A stretch of 64,000 nucleotides of DNA from Flavobacterium frigoritolerans (GTDB lineage: Bacteria > Bacteroidota > Bacteroidia > Flavobacteriales > Flavobacteriaceae): positions 86,605 to 150,604 of the forward strand of contig NZ_JAOZEV010000013.1 of NCBI RefSeq assembly GCF_025847275.1, written 5' to 3'. Made by a program: the position numbers and the translations under genes. Shown here in pieces: positions 25,426 to 33,013 of this stretch. The stretch's first letter is position 1; the number at the start of each line of letters is the position of its first letter. The notes under the pieces were generated by a model. It saw only the letters and a program-made list of their open reading frames with translations, was not told the origin of the DNA and did no database searches.

Positions 25426-25620
25426 TTATGTTCTTGTCTACTCGGGTCTAATCACAGCAATAGTGGTGCTTTATTTTAGATTTGGATTCCTTTTTTGATA
25501 TAAAATCAGGATGCAAATTGGTCACGTTTTTCACATCTTTTTTTAGTCACATTAAAATTTGTTGTTTTTTATTTTAACAAAAAACTTACAAAAACACATG
25601 CTTAGTCAAACATTTTGTAA

Positions 25621-25628
25621 TATATTTG
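25621..25628 (+). promoter_or_regulatory. -7 box (TATATTTG) of the Rhs gene
   Basis: The exact TAnnTTTG match TATATTTG lies 141 bp before the Rhs ATG, giving a leader of about 135 nt. No good TTG at the right spacing. Confidence 0.45.
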
Positions 25629-25769
25629 GTACAATGACTTTCTTCTTGTTTTTCTTTAATAGGTATATAACTAGTTTTAAATGAGATTGTTAAAACAAAA
25701 TAACAATCATTTTTACGAACACTAAAAAAGAAATATGAGAAGAATCTCAATTAACCAAACCTATTAACT

Positions 25770-28700
25770 ATGTTATTAACCGATAACCATTTTACTGTTG
25801 TCGTTGGTATCGACATCCACTTTACCACCTTACCTCCATTTAATCCCTTTCATCCTTATATTGGGATTGTTATTGACCCATTTGATTATGTTCCTTTTTT
25901 AGGAACCAATGTACATGTAAATGGCAAGAAACGTGGAAACTCAGACACCAGTGGGATTATAATTCCCTTACAACACATTCCACTTTTTTCACCTTGGGTA
26001 ATGGCACTAATTATCGGGCATGAAAGCATGAACTTTTTTGCATCAGAAACCGTTTATTCCGATGGTACTCGAATGAGCCCCAAAGGACATATGTTGATGA
26101 CTTGTAATGATATCGGAATCCCGCTATCAATGGCTGTAGGTAAAACCAAAGTAGGTAAAAAAATGTTACCCTTTGCGCCAACACTATTTGCGCCAACTTC
26201 GTTTTCACTGCCAATTCCTACAGGAAAACCAGTTATGATAGGTGGTCCATATCCGCCAGATTGGGGCGGGATGATAACAGGTTTAGCATCCAGTATCGGA
26301 TTTAGTACGCTATTGAAAAAAGCTAGAGGTCTTGTCAAAAAGTTTAATCTTAGTGGAAAAAGTCCAAAAGGACTTAAAAAGGTGCTTTGCAGATTTGGAT
26401 TTGAACCTATAAACCTTGTTAATGGAGCAGTAATATACGAAGGCAGTGATTTTGATATAGCCAGTCCAATATCCCTGAACTGGGAACGCACTTGGTACTC
26501 TGACTCTGAGTACATAGGCTGGCTCGGGCATGGTGTACACAGTATATATGACCGAGCAGTAGAATTATATCCCGAAGAAGAAGCCTTAGGACTGCGTATG
26601 GACGACGGAAGACTAGTTGGTTTTCCTGCTCTAATGCCCGACGAAGAGTTTTACCTGCGTGAAGAAAAAATAACCTTAAAAAGAACTCAAGACGGCTATC
26701 AAGCTTACGACCATGCCAGTAAACTTTTTTATGATTTTACCTTATTTGATGGTAAAAAATACCAACTTACCCAAATTACCAATCACGACGGGCTTTGTAT
26801 CATTTTTGAGTTTACAGGAAATCGCTTAAACAAAATCATTGATGCTTCAGGCAGAGAAATACAAGTAAGCACTAAAGATGGATTTATCCAAAAATTAGAA
26901 CTGGTTACACCCGAGCAAAGCGAACTTTTAGTGACCTATGAGTATGACGAACACTACAATATGGTGGTGATTCGTGATGCTTTACAAAAACCAACAGTTA
27001 TTGAGTTCGAAAACCACTTGATGGTAAAAAAGACCGACCGTAACGGACAAACTTTTTACTGGGAGTACAACACCGAAAATAAGTGTACTCACACTTGGGG
27101 CGATGATGGGTGGCAAGAAGGTTGGATAGAATACCATAAAGAAGATGAAGAGAGTTATAACCTTGTAACCGATGCCAACGGAGCAGTAACAACATATTAT
27201 TACGAACCAAGCCAACTTGTTACAAAAGTAAAAGACCCATTAGGCAATAGCGTATATTATACCTATACGGAGTTTATGGAATTGTACCGAGAAATCGACC
27301 AAGAAGACCGCATTACGGGATTCAATTACGACGATATGGGCAATAAAATAAGTACAACTTATGCCGATGGTACAAAAGAAATGATGTTGTTTGACGACGA
27401 AAATCGTCCAACGATAGCCATAGACCCTGAGGGGCAAAAAACAATCTATATCTACAACAAAGAAAAAGCACATCAACTTAAAACCATAATCGCACCCGAT
27501 AAAACCAGTACCCATTTTACTTATAATGATGACGGACTACTGGCAAGCGTTGCCAAAAACAATAATAAGTTGCAATTGGTTTACGATGAGCAACACAACC
27601 TTATAGAGTGGCGAGAAAACGACCAAAAGTTAAAAACTTGGGAATACAACTACCGAGGGCGTGTACGAGCGATTTACACCCCAATGCAAATGGCGGACTA
27701 TTTTACGTATGATGCGCTAGACAGAGTACAGCAAATTGTAGAGAAAGACAGTAACGTAATTGAGTTTACCTATAATAATTACGATGAAGTAATTGCTCTA
27801 AAAGACAGAAAAAACAATATCAAGTTTAGCTATACCCCAATGGGGAGTTTAGCTACAAGAGAGCAAAACGGCGTAAAAGTACGTTTTACTTACGATAAAA
27901 TGGAACAGTTAAAAAGCATCCAAAACGAAGACTACGAAAACTACACCTTTACCCGAAATAAAGCAGGGCATGTTATAAAAGAAACTGCATTTGATGGAAT
28001 AGTAAAAAAATACAACCGCAACCTAGTTGGTGAAGTAACCCGAATAGAAAGACCAAACGGGAAATATACAGAATACGAGCAAGATGCACTTGGGCGCATC
28101 ACTAGAGCCAACTACCACGATGGAACTTGGGAAATATATACTTATAACAAAAACGGACTGTTGGTAGAAGCTACCAACCAAAATGTAAGCATCTATTTTG
28201 AGCGCGATGCAAATGGAAGAATCATACAGGAAACACAGAAACAACAGTTAGACGTTGTTGAAAACGCAATAACATTAACAGCCACATACAATGCCTTAGG
28301 TCAACGTACCAATATCAGTACCAGTTTAGGAGCTGATATTAACACACATTACAACCAAAAAGGACAACTAGAACGTATAGAAGCGCAAAGCACGGAACTT
28401 AAAGAACAACATCAGGCTTGGGAAACGACCTTAAAACGAGACGAATTAGGGCGAGAAATAGAACGCTATGCCACAGGTGGACTACAGATAAAAACGAGTT
28501 ACAACAGCAGCGGCAAACAAAAAGAGCAAGAAGTATTTGCTAATGGCAAACGCACAGGTTCGCGTTACTACAACTGGGATACCAATCAGCAACTTCGTAG
28601 TGTGGTAAACCAACTTACAGGAGGAATGACCTTTTTTGATTATGATGATTTTGGTAACCTAGCTAAAGCGGATTATGATGGAAAAGGAGAATTATATAAA

Positions 28701-29912
28701 ACCCCTGATGCTGTAGGGAATCTCTATAAAACACATGACCGTAGCGACCGAAAATATGGCAAAGGTGGCAAACTGCTTAAAGACGAGAAATATTATTATA
28801 AATATGATGACGAAGGGAATTTAATACACAAAAGCCCTAGAAATATTCTTGAAAAGCTGAAATTTCCTGAACCCACCAACTGGATGGACAGATTAGCGGG
28901 CAACAAAACAGAAGAAACAAGATTGCAACACGAGCACGAGCAGTGGCAACAAGGCGATACTGGCTACAGCTGGCTTGCTAACGGAATGCTCGAAAGTGTA
29001 CAAAACCCCGATGGAAAAGTAATACGCTTTGAATATGATTCACTTGGAAGAAGAACCGCTAAAATTGCAAACCAAGAAATAAATCGTTATTTTTGGGATG
29101 GAAACGTGCTGTTGCATGAATGGAAATATCCATTAAACGAAAGACCGAAGTTAATTGTTGTTGACGAAGATAATTTGGTTTACGATAAACCCGAACCAAT
29201 TGAGAATTTAATTACTTGGGTTTATGAGGAAGGTAATTTCGTACCGAGCGCAAAGATTATTGGCGAAGAGAAATTTTCTATAGTCAATGATTACATTGGT
29301 CGTCCTGTACAAGTTTACAGTGAAGCAGGAGAATTAGTCTGGGAAACAGATTATGATATTTATGGAGGGCTAAAAGATTTAAAAGGAGATAAAGGTTTTA
29401 TGCCTTATCGCCAAGCGGGGCAGTATGAAGATGTAGAAACGGGGCTTTATTATAATAGATTTCGCTATTACAATCCTGATACTGGAATGTATTTGAATCA
29501 GGATCCAATTGGACTCGCTGGGAATAATCCAAACTTTTATGCGTATGTAAAAGATTCTAATAGTTGGATTGATCCGTTTGGGTTAGATTGTAGTAAGCAT
29601 ATAAAAAGAGGGCAGAAACAATTAGATAAATTTAGAAAAAATTATTCAGCACCTCTTGAAGATGGAGGTCATTTATCAAAACATTCTATGCCTCAATCTA
29701 GGATAGACGAAGTAGTTTCAAATCCTCAAGCTGTATTTTTCGATAAAAATCAGAATACATTAAAGTTTTTTAAAGATGGAGATGTTATTGTAGTGGATAA
29801 TAAAGGTAAAGGTATTACTGCTTTTGGTAAATCTGATATAGATGGTATGCCAAAACCAATCGAAAGTTTAACTTCTGGCAATTACGTAGATAGAGTTTTC
29901 CAAATTGAATAG
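25770..29912 (+). CDS. Rhs polymorphic toxin with PAAR-like N-terminus and putative RNase tip
   Basis: A 1380-residue protein. Residues ~1-190 form an N-terminal region with hydrophobic stretches and a divergent PAAR-like signature (SPKGHMLMTCNDIGIPLS). Residues ~211-260 are a DUF6531-type segment (FEPINLVNGAVIYEGSDFDI). RHS/YD repeats run from ~350 to 1130 (many YEYD, FTYN, YTYNKNG motifs). The Rhs core at ~1174-1273 ends in DPFGL, the self-cleavage motif of Rhs proteins. After it a 107-residue tip (from about 1274) contains GGHLSKHSMPQSRIDEVV and VIVVDNKGKGITAFG, the outline of a BECR-fold RNase (colicin D/E5, DUF4258 or CdiA RNase types); this is inference. Such proteins are delivered by type VI secretion or related systems; no secretion genes are in the window. 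The repeat part is richer in G+C than the AT-rich tip. Confidence 0.93.
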   Translation: MLLTDNHFTVVVGIDIHFTTLPPFNPFHPYIGIVIDPFDYVPFLGTNVHVNGKKRGNSDTSGIIIPLQHIPLFSPWVMALIIGHESMNFFASETVYSDGTRMSPKGHMLMTCNDIGIPLSMAVGKTKVGKKMLPFAPTLFAPTSFSLPIPTGKPVMIGGPYPPDWGGMITGLASSIGFSTLLKKARGLVKKFNLSGKSPKGLKKVLCRFGFEPINLVNGAVIYEGSDFDIASPISLNWERTWYSDSEYIGWLGHGVHSIYDRAVELYPEEEALGLRMDDGRLVGFPALMPDEEFYLREEKITLKRTQDGYQAYDHASKLFYDFTLFDGKKYQLTQITNHDGLCIIFEFTGNRLNKIIDASGREIQVSTKDGFIQKLELVTPEQSELLVTYEYDEHYNMVVIRDALQKPTVIEFENHLMVKKTDRNGQTFYWEYNTENKCTHTWGDDGWQEGWIEYHKEDEESYNLVTDANGAVTTYYYEPSQLVTKVKDPLGNSVYYTYTEFMELYREIDQEDRITGFNYDDMGNKISTTYADGTKEMMLFDDENRPTIAIDPEGQKTIYIYNKEKAHQLKTIIAPDKTSTHFTYNDDGLLASVAKNNNKLQLVYDEQHNLIEWRENDQKLKTWEYNYRGRVRAIYTPMQMADYFTYDALDRVQQIVEKDSNVIEFTYNNYDEVIALKDRKNNIKFSYTPMGSLATREQNGVKVRFTYDKMEQLKSIQNEDYENYTFTRNKAGHVIKETAFDGIVKKYNRNLVGEVTRIERPNGKYTEYEQDALGRITRANYHDGTWEIYTYNKNGLLVEATNQNVSIYFERDANGRIIQETQKQQLDVVENAITLTATYNALGQRTNISTSLGADINTHYNQKGQLERIEAQSTELKEQHQAWETTLKRDELGREIERYATGGLQIKTSYNSSGKQKEQEVFANGKRTGSRYYNWDTNQQLRSVVNQLTGGMTFFDYDDFGNLAKADYDGKGELYKTPDAVGNLYKTHDRSDRKYGKGGKLLKDEKYYYKYDDEGNLIHKSPRNILEKLKFPEPTNWMDRLAGNKTEETRLQHEHEQWQQGDTGYSWLANGMLESVQNPDGKVIRFEYDSLGRRTAKIANQEINRYFWDGNVLLHEWKYPLNERPKLIVVDEDNLVYDKPEPIENLITWVYEEGNFVPSAKIIGEEKFSIVNDYIGRPVQVYSEAGELVWETDYDIYGGLKDLKGDKGFMPYRQAGQYEDVETGLYYNRFRYYNPDTGMYLNQDPIGLAGNNPNFYAYVKDSNSWIDPFGLDCSKHIKRGQKQLDKFRKNYSAPLEDGGHLSKHSMPQSRIDEVVSNPQAVFFDKNQNTLKFFKDGDVIVVDNKGKGITAFGKSDIDGMPKPIESLTSGNYVDRVFQIE

Positions 29913-29913
29913 T

Positions 29914-30594
29914 ATGAAAAAAAACATTATCAATGGAATAGTTGAGCTAATATGGGACACTCCTTTTTATTCAGGCAAATATGAAGGAGATGACACTTTT
30001 AGTGTTGATGAAAAAGGAAATATATGTGGGTTAGTATTAACAACAGCAGGCAAGGAAGAGGTTGGGTCAGATTTTTTAAAAGTTAATATCCCTCCTATCA
30101 ATTTTGATTCTAATAATTTTGAAAAATTAAAAATTAATGATTTTTCGGAGTCAAAGAGACAATATTATTTTGATGACAAGATACTATTTGATTACAGAGA
30201 CACTAAAAATTACTTTGATTTATCTAAATTCAAAATTAAAGTCATAACTAATAATATTGTAACATTTTTCAATGTAAATAACAAAATAGAGTTTTTATTG
30301 GTGATAGATATATATTCTTTTGATTTTTACCCAAATTCTTCTGAAGATAGTCCATTAAAATTAGATGGATTTAATTTATTTTTAAAAAAACAAATATGGG
30401 ATTTTTTCGTAAGGAGTTATTTGTACCAATATGATTGTTCATTAGGTGAATATGTTGACTCTATTAATAGTGGGGAAAACTTATTAAAAAACAAAGACAT
30501 TCCGCTTAGTATTATAAGATTTATAAATTCGCAAGTAGAATTTTGGAAAGAAATAATCGAAGATGAATACCCGAATTCTTATGAAAAGTTGTGA
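29914..30594 (+). CDS. Probable immunity protein for the first Rhs toxin
   Basis: The ATG at 29914 lies 1 bp after the Rhs stop codon; an in-frame TTG at 29905 would overlap the Rhs 3' end by 8 bp. The 226-residue product (MKKNIINGIVELIWDTPFYSG) is acidic and has no recognised domain. Visible features are a beta-rich N-terminal half (KYEGDDTFSVDEKGNICGLVL) and aromatic-rich strands (FLLVIDIYSFDFYPN). Very low G+C, and position directly after a toxin tip, are the standard marks of cognate immunity genes. I found no match to SUKH or the other immunity families I know. The assignment rests on position; the fold is unknown. Confidence 0.6.
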   Translation: MKKNIINGIVELIWDTPFYSGKYEGDDTFSVDEKGNICGLVLTTAGKEEVGSDFLKVNIPPINFDSNNFEKLKINDFSESKRQYYFDDKILFDYRDTKNYFDLSKFKIKVITNNIVTFFNVNNKIEFLLVIDIYSFDFYPNSSEDSPLKLDGFNLFLKKQIWDFFVRSYLYQYDCSLGEYVDSINSGENLLKNKDIPLSIIRFINSQVEFWKEIIEDEYPNSYEKL

Positions 30595-30678
30595 AACCCG
30601 ATTGTTCTGATATGCGCAACGATAGTGCGGAAATTCTTTCCGTGCCGTCAAAGAGAATCGACAAAGAATAAAAGAATC

Positions 30679-30707
30679 TAACCTCGTCTTAATGGCGAGG
30701 TTTTTTT
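30679..30707 (+). terminator. Intrinsic terminator after the first immunity gene
   Basis: The stem AACCTCGTC/GGCGAGGTT with a TTAATG loop is followed by a seven-T run, 85 bp after the stop. Between stop and terminator is an imperfect hairpin (GTGCGGAAA and TTTCCGTGC). The rest of the gap to 30946 holds no gene I can see; it ends where copied Rhs core begins. Confidence 0.8.
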
Positions 30708-30946
30708 ATGTTTACGAAATATAAAATACCAATTGGAAGCAATAAAGCGGTCTCATTCCAGTCGTTCTCTTAGTTCCATTCGTTGCTACCTTACGTTCGG
30801 CGTGGCTACTTTTTTTATTTTTTGAAAGAAAAATAGCTTATTTTTGAAATTACGCTGGAAGAAGTTCTTTTAAAGATAGTAAGTGATTTTAAAAAAGTAT
30901 AGTATAAACTGTATTTATCTCGTGTAAATATGGAAATATTCATATT

Positions 30947-31420
30947 CATGAATGGAAATATCCATTAAACGAAAGACCAAAATTAATTGTTGTTGACGAA
31001 GATAATTTGGTTTACGACAAACCCGAACCAATTGAGAATTTAATTACTTGGGTTTATGAGGAAGGAAATTTTGTTCCGAGCGCAAAGATTATTGGCGAAG
31101 AGAAGTTTTCTATAGTCAATGATTACATTGGTCGTCCTGTACAAGTTTACAGTGAAGCAGGAGAATTAGTCTGGGAAACAGATTATGATATTTACGGAGG
31201 GCTAAAAGATTTAAAAGGGGATAGAGGTTTTATGCCTTATCGCCAAGCGGGGCAGTATAAAGATGTAGAAACCAATCTTTATTATAACCGTTTTAGATAC
31301 TATAATTCTGATACAGGAATGTATTTGAATCAAGACCCGATAGGAATTGAGGGAAGTAATCCAAACTTTTATGCGTATGTGCATGATAGTAATAGCTGGG
31401 TAGATATTTTTGGGTTAGAT
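30947..31420 (+). repeat. Second copy of the Rhs core segment (of 29115-29588)
   Basis: 474 bp align without gaps at an offset of +1832. By hand count the first 326 bp differ at about 11 sites and the last 148 bp at about 34 sites, so identity falls sharply just before the toxin junction. Upstream of 30947 the similarity stops. Confidence 0.9.
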
Positions 31421-31828
31421 CCTGGAAAAGCTATAATTAATCAATTTAAAAATGGGCATCCTGAGGGTCATTATACAATAGAGATACAAACTCAAAGAGG
31501 GTCAAGTCTAACCACCCATCAAGTAATAACTAGTGAAAACCACAGTACAACCAAAATCACTAATAACACAAATGGATTGGGATCAAATCCTTATGAACTT
31601 GTTCAAACAAGTACAATTAATCTAGCAGATGCAGATGCCGCTATGAAATACCAGAAAGAGTCTGTTAAAATCTCTGATTTAGGAAAATATGATGCTATCA
31701 ATAACAGTTGCTTATCTCATGTAACTGACGTATTAGAAAACGGAGGTGAAGCTCCTGTATCTAAAACTAGATTAGGATATGCAAAATTCTTACGAAGAAA
31801 TGGATTTAATTTAATAAAATGTAAATAA
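31007..31828 (+). CDS. Orphan Rhs tip: partial core plus a different putative toxin (papain-like?)
   Basis: An Rhs core fragment with no N-terminus. The open frame extends upstream to about 30916 without an ATG, so 31007 (TTG) is only the first usual start; it may not be translated unless recombined into the full gene. The core motif reads D-I-F-G-L where the main protein has D-P-F-G-L, so the self-cleavage proline is lost. The ~135-residue tip starts at about 31421. It contains GHPEGHYTIEIQTQRG (His) and later YDAINNSCLSHVTDVLENGG (Cys), in the His-before-Cys order of circularly permuted papain-fold hydrolases (PPPDE, LRAT, NlpC types). Activity is inference from this motif order. Confidence 0.75.
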   Translation: MVYDKPEPIENLITWVYEEGNFVPSAKIIGEEKFSIVNDYIGRPVQVYSEAGELVWETDYDIYGGLKDLKGDRGFMPYRQAGQYKDVETNLYYNRFRYYNSDTGMYLNQDPIGIEGSNPNFYAYVHDSNSWVDIFGLDPGKAIINQFKNGHPEGHYTIEIQTQRGSSLTTHQVITSENHSTTKITNNTNGLGSNPYELVQTSTINLADADAAMKYQKESVKISDLGKYDAINNSCLSHVTDVLENGGEAPVSKTRLGYAKFLRRNGFNLIKCK

Positions 31829-31832
31829 AATT

Positions 31833-32189
31833 ATGGGAATGATTCAATGTGTAAAACATGGTTTATCTGGAATCGCAATTAATATTGAAAATTCCATATG
31901 TGAGAAAATTAATAAAAACCAAGAACTTTTCTCTTCAAATTTAAGTGTTGTTAAAGTTTACTTGTATGATGGAGAAGAATATTTATATAATCTGAATTAC
32001 ATCATTACTAATGAAACAAAAAAAAAGTATAATCTTAAATCAGTATATAAAATTCATAATGAAGAAGATGAAAAACAATTAAAAGACTTAGATAGCTTGG
32101 TAGGAGTAATTTGCAATAAGTGCCTTAATGATTATCAATTTATCAACAAGATTAAAAATATTATTAATGAGTATAAAAAAAGAGATTAA
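31833..32189 (+). CDS. Probable immunity protein for the orphan tip, with Cys/His pairs
   Basis: The ATG at 31833 lies 4 bp after the orphan tip's stop. The 118-residue product starts MGMIQCVKHGLSGIAI and later has GVICNKCLNDYQFINK. The two pairs, C-x-x-H near residue 6 and C-x-x-C near 94, could bind one zinc ion. It is very AT-rich, with a central strand region (SVVKVYLYDGEEYLYNLNY) and a closing Lys-rich helix. I do not recognise a family. Position directly behind a toxin tip suggests immunity; without a promoter of its own it depends on read-through. Confidence concerns the gene call; function is inferred. Confidence 0.6.
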   Translation: MGMIQCVKHGLSGIAINIENSICEKINKNQELFSSNLSVVKVYLYDGEEYLYNLNYIITNETKKKYNLKSVYKIHNEEDEKQLKDLDSLVGVICNKCLNDYQFINKIKNIINEYKKRD

Positions 32190-32277
32190 AGATAATAATT
32201 CTAAACCCTACAAAAAAAATAGGATTTTATTTATAGAGGGTTAAAGGAAATATCAATCGTTTATTCCTTTTAGGTAG

Positions 32278-32514
32278 CTTGGGCAGTATGAAGATGTAGA
32301 AACGGGGCTTTACTATAACAGGTTTAGATATTACAATCCTGAGACTGGACTGTACTTATCGCAAGACTCGATTAGACTCGCTGGAAATAATCCGAATTTA
32401 TATGCTTATAGTTCTAATAATAACTATTTTACTAATTTATTAGGGCTATCTCTGTCCCCCGCTACCGCACGAATCTTTTCGTGTGGCATCCTGATTAAAA
32501 CTAAACATCTATGA
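32278..32514 (+). pseudogene. Degraded third Rhs tip (core fragment, toxin lost)
   Basis: The reading frame from about 32278 gives LGQYEDVETGLYYNRFRYY, then NPETGLYLSQDSIRLAGNNPNLYAY and NNYFTNLLGLS. This is the end of an Rhs core (compare GQYEDVETGLYYNRF in the main gene), but the DPxG motif has become LLGLS. A stop (TAG) lies 3 bp upstream of the frame. Directly after the core a palindromic element (32461-32491) interrupts it, and the frame stops at 32512. Further fragments follow at 32588-32740. It is clearly broken. Confidence 0.7.
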
Positions 32515-32712
32515 TTTATTATAAACGCTTAATACTTTAAAAATAAGTAAAAATATAAATTTCATAATCCTGCAAAAAAAGGATTAATTTATAATGCCAG
32601 AGTTTACGTGCACAGTAGTTTAATAAATTATTCAGAGCAAAAAGGATTAGTTGATGATGTAATGTTTGATGTTCAAATAGAACATATCACACGAAAGGAT
32701 TCGTGCGGTAAC
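32461..32712. repeat. Pair of oppositely oriented REP-like palindromes around Rhs remnants
   Basis: At 32461-32491: CCGCACGAA, TCTT, TTCGTGTGG, flanked by GCTA and CATCC. At 32688-32712 the same palindrome occurs in reverse (CACACGAA, AGGA, TTCGTGCGG). The two match at all but one position of the central 21 bp. They enclose ~200 bp with broken reading frames. The 32190-32868 gap otherwise holds only decayed DNA: NARVYVHSSLINYSEQKG (from 32600) and VDVDIAKNAFIPNSPNHDG (from 32725), possibly the rest of a lost toxin. Confidence 0.6.
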
Positions 32713-32828
32713 TGGGCTCTGAAGTCGATGTCGATATAGCCAAAAATGCTTTTATCCCAAATAGTCCTAATCATGATGGAATTAGGAAAAGCTCGGGCAA
32801 TAGAAATTGATGACTTAAATAAAAACAA

Positions 32829-32862
32829 TAAACCCTTGTGAACAAAACTTCACAAGGGTTTG
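32829..32862 (-). terminator. Terminator of the tRNA-Ser gene
   Basis: The stem AAACCCTTGTGAA/TTCACAAGGGTTT with a CAAAAC loop lies directly 3' of the tRNA on the minus strand and is followed there by T-rich DNA. Confidence 0.8.
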
Positions 32863-32868
32863 TCTTTG

Positions 32869-32953
32869 CAGAGAGGATGGGATTCGAACCCACGATATGT
32901 TGCCATATACACGCTTTCCAAGCGTGCGCCTTCAGCCACTCGGCCACCTCTCT
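32869..32953 (-). tRNA. tRNA-Ser (anticodon GGA)
   Basis: On the minus strand the acceptor arm AGAGAGG pairs with CCTCTCT. The D-arm reads GGCCGAGTGGCTGAAGGC, the anticodon stem GCACGC/GCGTGT encloses TTGGAAA (anticodon GGA), a long type-II variable arm follows (TATATGGCAACATA), and the T-arm is GTGGGTTCGAATCCCAT. Its 85-nt length and variable arm are right for tRNA-Ser. CCA is not encoded. It marks the right edge of the Rhs locus. Confidence 0.97.
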
Positions 32954-33013
32954 ATTATAGGATTGCAAATAACATGAAAAAAACTGAGCTATTAAAATAA
33001 AATCAACTAATCC

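Noticed and set aside
26054..26515. 153-residue open frame opposite the Rhs gene
   Set aside because: It is antisense to the conserved N-terminal region of the Rhs gene, without start signals or domain of its own.
32771..32968. 65-residue open frame on the minus strand
   Set aside because: It runs through the tRNA-Ser gene and its terminator, so it is a by-product of the tRNA sequence.
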